From assembly GCA_000402775.1 (NCBI GenBank), contig AQSC01000054.1, positions 1 through 46,301 on the forward strand: a DNA stretch of 46,301 bases. Direction: 5' to 3'. Every line of letters begins with the position of its first letter. Position 1 is the first letter of the stretch. The notes below the pieces were generated by a model. The model had not been told where the DNA came from. It made no database searches and saw only the letters and a program-made list of their open reading frames with translations. The DNA comes from Euryarchaeota archaeon SCGC AAA252-I15 (GTDB lineage Archaea > Altiarchaeota > Altiarchaeia > IMC4 > SCGC-AAA252-I15). The translations under genes were made by a program, and so were the position numbers. This document shows, piece by piece, positions 8,901-16,053 of the stretch.

Positions 8901-10950
8901 GATTGCGGCAGCCACCCAGATGGAGCGCATCCTCGACCCTCAGACGGGTGCCATGAGCTTGACCATGGACTTGGAGAGGACTGAAAGCGGGGCCATGCTC
9001 TTAAACCAGGAAGACTACTCTTACTTGAGGCAGAGGATGGCTTACGAAGGAGGCCAAGTTGAGAGAGTGAGAATAGAGCCGATTTTAAGGGGGGGCGCTG
9101 CGAAGAAGATAAAGGAACATGAAGCTGCGGGTAGACACGATGAAGCCCAGCGGATGAGGGAGAACCCAGATAATTGGGCTACCGACAGCGAGGGGAAGGT
9201 CATGGTCAGAAACGTCGCAACACTCCCAACATCATTCGAGCATAGTGATACCTTGCTTAACAGAAACACGACTTACGGGACTTTTCAGTCGGAGTTGCTG
9301 CATGCAGCTGAAGACCCGCTTTACCAGTCGATCGGCAAGCACGGGGGAAGAAACGCACAGATAAGCTTTACCGACGGACTAAGAAGATCGCACAGTTTCG
9401 ACAGGGACGATCTCGTTCAGGAAAGGGATGCGAGCGGCAACCTGGTTTACGGATTCAGGGTTAAGGGAGAGCAAGTGGGGGAAACGTTCAGTGACTTCAG
9501 GGATGAGGCAAATCAGAGGAGGAAGGCGGGTCGTCACAGTGAAGCTGTGGATTTGGATCATCGGGCTGACCGCATTAGGGAGGGTAAAGGTTTCATAGCC
9601 TTGTCAGATCTTGCCGGCCACTATGATGAGAATGCTGCAAGCGGGGCTGGAGAGTATACTTATGGGGGACAGTACACTCCCACTACGGCAGGCGTCGTGC
9701 ATATTGAAAGTCCAGCTCACGCCCGAAAATTCGTTGAAAATAATTCAACCTACTTTGGAGGAACTAGTGATACAGTACACCTTAGGGGGGCGGGAGTCTT
9801 GACTGAAAACTACACTATGGGGGATACTGTTGAAGTGTGGGATCCCGCAACTCAGTCAAGAAGTCTCCCAACGATTGTGGACGACGCGTTCCTAACGGAG
9901 AGGGGGAAGCAGCTTGAAGCCATGAAGAAGTTGGGCGTCTACATAGACTCTGACGAAGCTGGCGCGCTCGTGCAAAAAGGATTGTCAGGATCCAGGGTGA
10001 ACGACTTTCTCATGCGCTACGCAGACCACGCGGCAAGCCTTCCCGAAGCCATGCGACCTAAGGCGATTAAATTCGACTACGACAAGAGAGATGCAAATCC
10101 GTATGCAATAGAAAAGACAACCGGGACTCTAGTACTCAATGCAGGAAGCAAAATGCTTCAGGATGACATTTCTCAGGGGGATGTTTCACCTGATAAAAGC
10201 GTCATACCCGCGTTAGGTCACGAGGGAGGGCACCTGCTAGTAAGCTGGGCGGCCTCGGGAACCGGCTCCCGAAAGCAGGTGACGACGGCAGAAGACATGT
10301 ATGAAAAAATAATAATCTCTAGGGAAAGACTCGACGAAACGATTATTGAAGGTGGAAATGCAGCCGTCGCAAGTGGAAGAGCTATGATACGACGCTCGGG
10401 ATTTAACCCGACAGACGCGGGAATGGCAGTAGACGAGACTTTAGCCTCAATCACTGAGCTTGGACGACACTCTCAAAACCAGGTGAAGATTGCTAGCAAC
10501 ACAACATTAACCCCTGCAGAGCAGACCGCGCAATTAGAGGCAGCAAGAACTGAAGAATTGGCCTACATCAGAACCCAGACGAAGGCTTTGCAAGAGGCCA
10601 CAAACATCTATGCCGAAAGAGCAATCAATCCGAATGGAAGTGTTTCTGATAACGATACGGCAAACATGGCCCAGGCGGCAGCAATTGCAAAGGAGCTTAA
10701 AAGGCGCGCCCGAGGATTAGACGCTGCATTGGGGACTACAGATTCAGCGGCAGTGAGGGCAAGTGTTGAAGCGTTGACTGGGACTGCATCAGCCCCAGAT
10801 AAGATGACGATGGACGAAGCCTTCCGTGCGGCGGGACACGACTTTTCAGCCCCGTCAATGGGAGGGGAGACTCGCAGAGTATTCGAACTATATACTGGAT
10901 TGCGGAAAATGGTTTCGACTCCAGTAGCACCCGGAAGGAGGGTGACGTAA
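5989..10950 (+). CDS. Giant VirB6/TrbL-like membrane protein with C-terminal HExxH region
   Basis: A 1653-residue protein. Residues 14-35 form a signal-like segment; an alternative start is the ATG at 6028. About six or seven membrane helices follow up to residue ~330. A conserved loop S-I-S-P-S-D-R-A-L-A-K (139-149) and an F-F-D-Y-T-R motif after a helix pair match the second VirB6-like protein at 11464. VirB6/TrbL proteins form the inner-membrane channel of type IV secretion systems. The remaining ~1300 residues are soluble: glycine-rich and coiled parts, a 13-residue tandem duplication near 703-728, then HEGGH at 1411-1415 with a possible third ligand E1483 in DETLASITE. HExxH is the zinc-binding motif of zincin metallopeptidases, so the tail may be an enzyme or a secreted effector. 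Glutamate-rich segments suggest a cytoplasmic or translocated tail. Confidence 0.7.
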   Translation: MKGVYIPRNCNRKMRLLALSVIVVLFSLSLNAYSQGWESEKSALGSIVSAVWSWTGGLLIKIMNLVAEQIYAFITFLLEPVVEMLLWLVGWSLRLNPTIYPFDEGNPAVSNLIKTMLKLLIPFYGILLLLIAIYIVYVSISPSDRALAKSQFNKVLMSMFLVSISPPLFQLLLDIELDMVKTIWNIVEDDWSDKVVNGVVVAFLGPQAPVMGWLPVIISVLGLAILAVRYLVVQLLAIFFPLSFFLFFFDYTRTLGANLLRTTILWIFMPVAQALVLAITVIALTGGGVPDHFLAHGLVVLAGMTAFAVSGLMVTGMLKWVGGITAAMGAARGGTFSGAMLQSVGQVGMGFGPDSIVAGAAQVGYLRAGQTTPGMSGIWGRMWGGVKETVKPYGEIGRGVSSGYRKAGGIRKLGILGAVGGFFTGSARAYGSGMARTGGNIARGARESYHGYKTGTRIPKHPDKASGGGAGGTGGGGGEGSDVTATTSVPEAPDFRSGGGMAGNVPDEWRYGKGGSTGMKQLHGRDLSYPTHWWSEHVAPMLVDSRAVMRAVDRGTSQGLRGMSLLHYAMELAKTPGASKMAIAGAFIRGVRGVGFALMPISPFEPIRQIGAFIVGTSAMLLPPGTRWVGYQVGNRMMGMGFRQVHGRSRAGRKLWGITGRGGIAKKALNAGKTLAEIEDLEKERLTATGGRLAEIDARLVKLTGVDGTAVPANVITGVDGTAVPANVNKRNDVKAHYRAKRDTHVRAISGTLDALREGTDILNERDPNYVQACLTSLENNYSSKDERQDIFKLVLADSQSLSEGKGYEAHPGTELVRDLQSRVGDKRQEIADASLGARTFDQVSEQEAWSEIFSEEIFDVDDDKFKKEVSRRKRAGTLSSEAAKEWRKKRESLLTHFRAHRIGHRNPETVPMKKRESAQASKSEEDEEEKKLYRAKPLDNAVAFTEMGDYASRAFTDRGLAGYVQLNAQEIAAATQMERILDPQTGAMSLTMDLERTESGAMLLNQEDYSYLRQRMAYEGGQVERVRIEPILRGGAAKKIKEHEAAGRHDEAQRMRENPDNWATDSEGKVMVRNVATLPTSFEHSDTLLNRNTTYGTFQSELLHAAEDPLYQSIGKHGGRNAQISFTDGLRRSHSFDRDDLVQERDASGNLVYGFRVKGEQVGETFSDFRDEANQRRKAGRHSEAVDLDHRADRIREGKGFIALSDLAGHYDENAASGAGEYTYGGQYTPTTAGVVHIESPAHARKFVENNSTYFGGTSDTVHLRGAGVLTENYTMGDTVEVWDPATQSRSLPTIVDDAFLTERGKQLEAMKKLGVYIDSDEAGALVQKGLSGSRVNDFLMRYADHAASLPEAMRPKAIKFDYDKRDANPYAIEKTTGTLVLNAGSKMLQDDISQGDVSPDKSVIPALGHEGGHLLVSWAASGTGSRKQVTTAEDMYEKIIISRERLDETIIEGGNAAVASGRAMIRRSGFNPTDAGMAVDETLASITELGRHSQNQVKIASNTTLTPAEQTAQLEAARTEELAYIRTQTKALQEATNIYAERAINPNGSVSDNDTANMAQAAAIAKELKRRARGLDAALGTTDSAAVRASVEALTGTASAPDKMTMDEAFRAAGHDFSAPSMGGETRRVFELYTGLRKMVSTPVAPGRRVT
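8096..8173 (+). repeat. Perfect tandem duplication, 39 bp x 2, in frame
   Basis: Bases 8096-8134 and 8135-8173 are identical, adding 13 codons twice (the ITGVDGTAVPANV-type unit) to the VirB6-like tail. Perfect identity suggests a recent slippage or duplication event. The unit lies just after a predicted helical segment and probably extends a linker. The copy number may vary between cells. Confidence 0.95.
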
Positions 10951-10952
10951 AA

Positions 10953-11477
10953 ATGGAAGATAAAAAATACACGGCAAAACTCCCGTTAAGCAGGAGAGAG
11001 CAGGAAGTAGTGAAGGGTTTTGCAGAAAACTGGCTTGCAAGACACAACTTGAATGAATATGACGCACGGCAGAAAATCTATGAGACTATTGTAAAGCACA
11101 AGTACAAGGACTACACCTTAAGGGGTCAAAGGCTTACGAGAACTCCCATGTGGAACGTAACGTTCGGAAAAAACCTTTGCCCCACATGCAACAGCGACGA
11201 ACAGATATTCAAGGAAAAAGATTTGTCGTATCTGAACGAAGACGGGGAAAATTTAAAGTGCGGTAAATGCGAGTTCAAAATCGGGAAAACCCTCTGGGCG
11301 GAAGGGAGGAAGGCAAACGAAACCGAAAAAAAGATTCGCGAAGACGATAAAATATTCTCCGAAAAAATAGGGAAATTCAACATCCCAAAGGAAAGATTGG
11401 ACGAACTCGCAAAAAAAGGAATTATGGAAGCTCAAAGAGCTTCAAGGATTCGAAAATCCCAAGATGAACAAGATTAA
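10953..11477 (+). CDS. Unknown soluble protein with a zinc-ribbon-like CxxC pair
   Basis: A 174-residue, highly charged, probably cytoplasmic protein. A helical N-terminal half (1-65) is followed by CPTC (around 76-79) and CGKC (around 103-106), spaced like the two knuckles of a zinc ribbon, and a lysine/glutamate-rich helical tail. No family is recognised. The start at 10953 is 2 bp after the preceding stop and follows a GGGTGA ribosome-binding site. Its 3' end overlaps the next VirB6-like gene by 14 bp, which indicates translational coupling and co-expression with the membrane channel genes. A role as a cytoplasmic adaptor or nucleic-acid-binding factor of the machine is speculative. Confidence 0.65.
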   Translation: MEDKKYTAKLPLSRREQEVVKGFAENWLARHNLNEYDARQKIYETIVKHKYKDYTLRGQRLTRTPMWNVTFGKNLCPTCNSDEQIFKEKDLSYLNEDGENLKCGKCEFKIGKTLWAEGRKANETEKKIREDDKIFSEKIGKFNIPKERLDELAKKGIMEAQRASRIRKSQDEQD

Positions 11478-13290
11478 GGTTTACATCGTAGTTTTGGCTT
11501 TGATTTCCTTCACTTTAGTTCAGGTTGGGGCGACGATCCCGATTCAATCCCAGTCAAACACTTGGAAGTTTTTTTCCAGCCTAATGGCGCACATGATACC
11601 CTGGCTTGAATGGGAGATGGACGTCCTTTTAGGATGGATCATCATGAACCCCACAATATACTGTTGGGACAGTACTGGAAACTGTGAAGTGTCGGCGGGA
11701 ATAGACGCCCTACTCCCGTATTTCAATAGCATACTAATACCTTTATACATTTCCGCAGTGCTTTTCACAGCACTCTATTACATCGTCAAGTCCACGAATC
11801 CGAGAGGAAGGGCGAGGGCTAAGGCAATGCTTTCCAAGCTGTTGTTCAGCATGATATTGGTCGCCATGGCACCCATAATCTACCAAACGCTTCTTGACTT
11901 GTCCTCAGCACTGGTGGATGCGGTTTATAACAGCAATGCGACCACGCTGGGGGATTTAAACACCATGACTGAAGCAGCTACTGGAGGTGAAGTATTTGGC
12001 GTGTGCTGTGTTTATATCATTATGTTGAGTATTCTTGGTTGGACCATCCTCATGGTTGGATTAAGATATTTCTTTGTAGTAGCATATGCCGCTGTTTTTC
12101 CAATACTCATCTTCCTTTATTTCTTCGACTTAACGCGCAGTTGGGGTAGAAAATACATTAAAGAGGCAGTAAACTGGATTTTCACACCAGTAGTTCAAAT
12201 CCTATGGCTCGTATTTACTTTAAGCGCAATGAATTCTGTCGGACCCATGCTAATCCATTGGCAGCCGGCAGTTTTCGGCCCCCCAATTATGAGTGCTGTC
12301 ATCGCTTGGGGCATGACGATGGTTGGCTTGATAATGGTTGGGGCAACACCGCTTACGATGAACCATTTAATGAACATGGTTGGTGGGGGGATATTCGCTG
12401 CAGGAGTTGCGTCAAACAACACGTGGATTACAGGTCTTGGGGGATTGCTTCAAGGCAGGCAAGATGCCGCACTGCACGCAGCGAAAAGTGTGCTAACAAG
12501 GGCTATCCCGGAGGCAAGCATGATCGCGGGACTGCAGTCTGGTGGATACGGGGCAGGGTTGGGAAGACGAGGTGGCGCATTCAGCCCTTCAACTGTTTCA
12601 AGGCTTTCTGGAGGAGCTGTTGGAGGGGCCGGACCATCTGAAGGTGATGCGGGAGCTGGGTTTTCAAGTCCGGGCAGTCCTAAGCGAGGTGGAGGTAAGA
12701 AGCATAAGAGTTCTGAGGCTGGGCGGGCGGCTAAAAGAGAGGTTGAAGCTATGCGTGAGCAAGCTGAAGGGCCTACAGAGTCGGGGTGGTCGGCTGGGAA
12801 GGCACCAGCTAGAAGTGACAGGTACAAGGGGGCTGCGGACAGAAGCCTTCAAGCACACATGAAAGAGGATACTACCGGCAGGGTCATACCCCAGATGAGG
12901 GGTGCTAAAGGGAAAAGATACGGAGCTTCGGGTAAAACTTACGGGGCTTCAGGTAAAACTGCTTCTTCCGCGCCGGCGGGTGAAGGGGGAGTTAGACAAT
13001 CAAAAACCTCTTACCCTATTGCAAGATCCTTAAATCCTGTTTCCCCAAACGTTGGGCCTATTAAAGGCCGTGCGAGAACTGATTTTAAATCGATTGCTAA
13101 GAAAGAAGCTGAAGACCAGGTCGCTAAGGCGAAAAAGGATGCTGAAGGTAGGGTTAAAAAAGCGGAACAAGACATTGCCCGAGATAAGTTTAGGAGGAAG
13201 ATGCAACGTATCGGAGAGAGGGCTTCCGAGGAGGGTGATCTACTCCGGGAGAAAAAGAAACCACTGAAGAAGCGTAAAAAGAAAAGGTAA
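11464..13290 (+). CDS. Second VirB6/TrbL-like membrane channel protein
   Basis: A 608-residue protein with a signal-like segment (1-~23), about six to seven membrane helices to residue ~325, then a glycine/lysine-rich soluble tail ending in a long basic coiled coil (roughly 535-608, very rich in K, E and R). It is paralogous to the giant protein at 5989: both have N-P-T-I-Y near residue 60-100, a polar loop (here S-T-N-P-R-G-R-A-R-A-K, from residue 110), Y-F-F-D-L-T-R and W-I-F-T-P-V. Two VirB6-type proteins in one cluster may form a hetero-oligomeric channel. The tail has short repeats (YGASGKT twice at about 485-500). The start ATG lies inside the 3' end of the preceding gene. Confidence 0.7.
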   Translation: MNKIKVYIVVLALISFTLVQVGATIPIQSQSNTWKFFSSLMAHMIPWLEWEMDVLLGWIIMNPTIYCWDSTGNCEVSAGIDALLPYFNSILIPLYISAVLFTALYYIVKSTNPRGRARAKAMLSKLLFSMILVAMAPIIYQTLLDLSSALVDAVYNSNATTLGDLNTMTEAATGGEVFGVCCVYIIMLSILGWTILMVGLRYFFVVAYAAVFPILIFLYFFDLTRSWGRKYIKEAVNWIFTPVVQILWLVFTLSAMNSVGPMLIHWQPAVFGPPIMSAVIAWGMTMVGLIMVGATPLTMNHLMNMVGGGIFAAGVASNNTWITGLGGLLQGRQDAALHAAKSVLTRAIPEASMIAGLQSGGYGAGLGRRGGAFSPSTVSRLSGGAVGGAGPSEGDAGAGFSSPGSPKRGGGKKHKSSEAGRAAKREVEAMREQAEGPTESGWSAGKAPARSDRYKGAADRSLQAHMKEDTTGRVIPQMRGAKGKRYGASGKTYGASGKTASSAPAGEGGVRQSKTSYPIARSLNPVSPNVGPIKGRARTDFKSIAKKEAEDQVAKAKKDAEGRVKKAEQDIARDKFRRKMQRIGERASEEGDLLREKKKPLKKRKKKR

Positions 13291-13296
13291 TCTAAA

Positions 13297-14424
13297 ATGG
13301 ATGATGAAAAACCCAAGGACGTAAAGGACGGTGAGAAAAGCATTGAAGAGAAGAGACTTGAAATGCTTGAGAGGGGAGGCCCCATAATAACTGAAAAACA
13401 AAAGGATTTCGACGAATCAAACATCAAGAAGGTTTTGAAGATAGAGGCTTTCGGCGAATTTAAAAAAGGGGGGAAGAAGCCCGACCCCGTTGAGATTTCC
13501 GAAATCGGCCTTAAAGAAGAGATTGTGGAAGTTCAGTTAGACCAGGCTCTTGAGGAAGCCCAGCGCATGCAACAAGATGGCGTTCCAGACAATACGATAG
13601 TTAGTATGAGAGTCCCAGAGGAGCATGGAAGACTAAGCAGGGAAAAACGCACTACCCTGGGAGAGCTTCTTGAACCCGAGACGAAAAAGATGCTGAGAAA
13701 GGAATTCGAATCTGGAGGATTCTTAATCTTTGGCGGGGGTGGAGGATCCGGAGGCCCTGAGGGAAGCGGGTTTCGGGCCGAGCATGCCGCAAGCACGCTA
13801 TTCAAGCTTGCCGGGAAAATTTCAGAGGATGCTTTCGAGCATCCGAAAAAACGTAGGAGTTACGCGAAAGCTGTGGCAGACATTGTTGATTCAGTAAAAT
13901 CCTTCATGACTACTGGTTTAGAGGAGGAGGGTGGGGGAGCGCAAACCACTGCAGGCCTTTTTGGGGGGTCATACTCGCGCAGGGAGGCTCTTAAACCGTT
14001 CAAAGGTCCCATGTGGTATAATATGGGTGAATCAAGCAAGCTTGCGGCCTTGTGGTGGATGGATAACGTAAAATTCAGGGGACAATACTCTTATGCGGGA
14101 GAATACTTAGGCCACCAGTGGGCTCCCATCAAGGCATGGAAGAAAATTGAGGATGCTAGGAGAAACAAGAAGAAATACACAAAACTGGAGAAACTACTTG
14201 ACATATTCTTCATAAACATTGAAGACGTCTTCGAAATCGACAAACTCTCAGCCCAAGAAATATTCGACCTAGAAGACTACGACCGGGAACACCCCACCGA
14301 AAAACAATACAGGGCGATGATAAAGCTCATGAAGGAGGAAGGCTACGTGGAGGAGAGACAGTTTATAAGCTCTGTAAAGATTGCGAAATCCTTCCAGCCG
14401 AGCGACGTCTACTACGGGAGATGA
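13297..14424 (+). CDS. Unknown cytoplasmic protein of the T4SS-like cluster
   Basis: A 375-residue soluble protein without signal or membrane segment. It has a charged N-terminus (1-120), a glycine-rich stretch GGGGGSGGPEGSG (around 147-159), a middle helical part, and a C-terminal aromatic-rich region with PMWYNMGESSKLAALWWMDN. The end contains an acidic segment EIFDLEDYDREHP and a winged-helix-like pattern, but I recognise no family. It follows the second VirB6-like gene by 6 bp and is therefore part of the same transcript. The glycine linker suggests two domains. It might be an adaptor, chaperone or assembly factor. Confidence 0.6.
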   Translation: MDDEKPKDVKDGEKSIEEKRLEMLERGGPIITEKQKDFDESNIKKVLKIEAFGEFKKGGKKPDPVEISEIGLKEEIVEVQLDQALEEAQRMQQDGVPDNTIVSMRVPEEHGRLSREKRTTLGELLEPETKKMLRKEFESGGFLIFGGGGGSGGPEGSGFRAEHAASTLFKLAGKISEDAFEHPKKRRSYAKAVADIVDSVKSFMTTGLEEEGGGAQTTAGLFGGSYSRREALKPFKGPMWYNMGESSKLAALWWMDNVKFRGQYSYAGEYLGHQWAPIKAWKKIEDARRNKKKYTKLEKLLDIFFINIEDVFEIDKLSAQEIFDLEDYDREHPTEKQYRAMIKLMKEEGYVEERQFISSVKIAKSFQPSDVYYGR

Positions 14425-14429
14425 TTTTT

Positions 14430-14951
14430 TTATTTGGGTTGTGGGAGTACCTGTTTTACTGGCTCGTTACTGTCAACTGGAACGTAAATTAGGTTATGAA
14501 ATCTGTATCGGTCGCTTAGGGTTGGCACATTCAGCATCCTGTGATCGTGGATTAACCCGTCATCACCTTCGACAAGCGTGTCTCGGAATAGATAGCCTGT
14601 CATGTTTACGGGCCTGCCCATTAAACCGTGGGAGAGAGTTTCCTCTGCCCTTTCACGGTCATCATGGTGGAGGGGGTTCGGATTCCCGGGTCTTTTTTTT
14701 GTAAAGAAACCGTTCCTGTCAAAGACGAGGTAACAGTAGAAGCCTTCGACAGGTTCTTGCGCGGGTTCTCCCTGGGAAACGGCTGAAGCGGGATTATCAT
14801 AGGCTTTCGGATAGATTACCAATACTCCCTCAAGTGATGTGTAATCTTGGGTGAGTGCCTCCGCCTTTTCCCTGACACTCGAAAACCCATTGTTAGTGAG
14901 ACTTGCCACCGCCTCAGCATCATCAGCAAGGCTCGGAAATGACGCCTTCAC
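14430..14951 (-). CDS. Unknown protein encoded against the cluster
   Basis: A 173-residue reading frame on the opposite strand, starting at GTG (no in-frame ATG upstream before a TAA) and ending 5 bp from the convergent stop at 14424. The protein has alternating hydrophobic strands such as LEGVLVIYPKAY, GFYCYLVFDRNG and FHNLIYVPVDSN, which look like a real globular alpha/beta fold. No signal peptide and no known motif are visible. It splits the secretion cluster in two: the membrane genes before it and the VirB3/VirB4 genes after it. It could be a late insertion, a regulator or an immunity-type gene. The weak start makes it less certain than its neighbours. Confidence 0.5.
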   Translation of the reverse strand: MKASFPSLADDAEAVASLTNNGFSSVREKAEALTQDYTSLEGVLVIYPKAYDNPASAVSQGEPAQEPVEGFYCYLVFDRNGFFTKKRPGNPNPLHHDDRERAEETLSHGLMGRPVNMTGYLFRDTLVEGDDGLIHDHRMLNVPTLSDRYRFHNLIYVPVDSNEPVKQVLPQPK

Positions 14952-14993
14952 ACTAAGAGGGTGAGTGCCGGAATGGACCTGACCGTTTAACGC

Positions 14994-15008
14994 AGGCCAC
15001 TTAGGCCT
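14994..15008. other. Small hairpin in the VirB3 upstream region
   Basis: AGGCC-ACTTA-GGCCT forms a perfect 5-bp stem with a 5-nt loop, followed by CTTTTC. It lies in the 159-bp spacer between the opposite-strand gene and the VirB3-like gene. It may be a weak terminator or a leader structure; it is too short to assign. Confidence 0.25.
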
Positions 15009-15070
15009 CTTTTCAAAACCATGTTAATATAATGGAACCAGTAGTGTAAAAAAAAACCCCAAGCAAGTTC

Positions 15071-15080
15071 GTATTTATAA
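15071..15080 (+). promoter_or_regulatory. TATA-like box of the VirB3-VirB4 transcript
   Basis: GTATTTATAA is centred about 35 nt before the ATG at 15111. It would give a short leader and start a second transcript covering the VirB3/TraC-like gene, virB4 and the large surface protein, which are separated by only 1-3 bp. Confidence 0.45.
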
Positions 15081-15110
15081 TTCCTCAAAATAAATACTTA
15101 TTGGTAAACC

Positions 15111-16052
15111 ATGCCATACGCCATACCCCAAAACGTCCATTACGAAGAAAAGATTTTAGGGCCGTTCACTTTAAAGGAATCAGTGTACGTCGGCATTGGA
15201 GGAGGTATTGCATTGTACGTCTACCTCAATGAAACCTTACCAATGCCTGTTAAAGTCATGATTATCGGCGTAGTAGGTTTGATAACAATCGGATTTGCCA
15301 AATTCAATCTAGACAGACTAATCAAGAACTACTTTAATTTTTTCAGGGCCAAAAAAACAATGTCCTGGCTTTCACCTGCAGCCAGGGAAATAATGGATAT
15401 AAAGTCTATTAAGGGAAACTCAGTATACCTTAAAGATGGTCGAATATTAGGGGTCATCAGGGTCAAGCCCATAAACTTTGCTGTAATGAGCGAGCAAGAC
15501 AGGGATACGGTCATCTACGGTTTTCTGAACTTCCTGAATGCTTTAACTTACCCCATACAAATTGCCATGAGGTCTGTTAACCTTGATTTGAACGATTATC
15601 TCAGGCACATCAAGAGGAAGATTACTAAACGTGACGACAAGGTCGCGTTAGCCTACTTCGAGCACTTTGAGGATTATATGAAGCAATACATTTCCCAAAA
15701 CAAGATTTGTGACCGGCTCTTCTACATCATCGTTCCGGGTGAGGTTAAGGGAGATGAGAAACAAATCATTGAAAACCTTGAAACCAGGTGCGAGAATATT
15801 CAGGCAACACTTTCACTTTCAGGCATCGTATCCGACAGGCTGAGTAAGGGGCAGCTTACAAACTTCTACTCCTCATACTTCACCGACACCTTTGAAGTTG
15901 CTGAAAGCTTTATAAGCCCGATTACCATGTATCGCATGATGTGGAAGGAGTCGCCGCAACATATGAGGGAGAGGAGACTTAAGGAGGCCAAATCAAGGTC
16001 TTCGGAAAAAACTGTACAACCCAAGGAGGAAGCACCAGCACAGAAAACTTGA
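15111..16052 (+). CDS. PrgI/VirB3-like protein with TraC/VirB4 N-terminal-like domain
   Basis: A 313-residue protein. Residues 1-80 have the PrgI/VirB3 layout: a short head with the PF-x-L-K-E motif (ILGPFTLKESVYVGIGG, around 15-31) and two membrane helices. Residues ~95-270 resemble the N-terminal TraC-like domain of conjugation ATPases: YLKDGRILGVIRVKPINF, then a stretch that ends SVNLDLNDYL. The C-terminus is a basic, low-complexity tail. VirB3 anchors the VirB4 ATPase to the membrane channel. It lies one base before virB4, as in other archaeal, Patescibacterial and Gram-positive loci where this domain precedes the ATPase. It is probably the membrane docking subunit. Confidence 0.75.
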   Translation: MPYAIPQNVHYEEKILGPFTLKESVYVGIGGGIALYVYLNETLPMPVKVMIIGVVGLITIGFAKFNLDRLIKNYFNFFRAKKTMSWLSPAAREIMDIKSIKGNSVYLKDGRILGVIRVKPINFAVMSEQDRDTVIYGFLNFLNALTYPIQIAMRSVNLDLNDYLRHIKRKITKRDDKVALAYFEHFEDYMKQYISQNKICDRLFYIIVPGEVKGDEKQIIENLETRCENIQATLSLSGIVSDRLSKGQLTNFYSSYFTDTFEVAESFISPITMYRMMWKESPQHMRERRLKEAKSRSSEKTVQPKEEAPAQKT

Positions 16053-16053
16053 A

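Noticed and set aside
12450..12862. Antiparallel and out-of-frame reading frames inside the VirB6-like tail
   Set aside because: Low-complexity products that arise from the GC- and glycine-rich codons of the real gene; no start signals.
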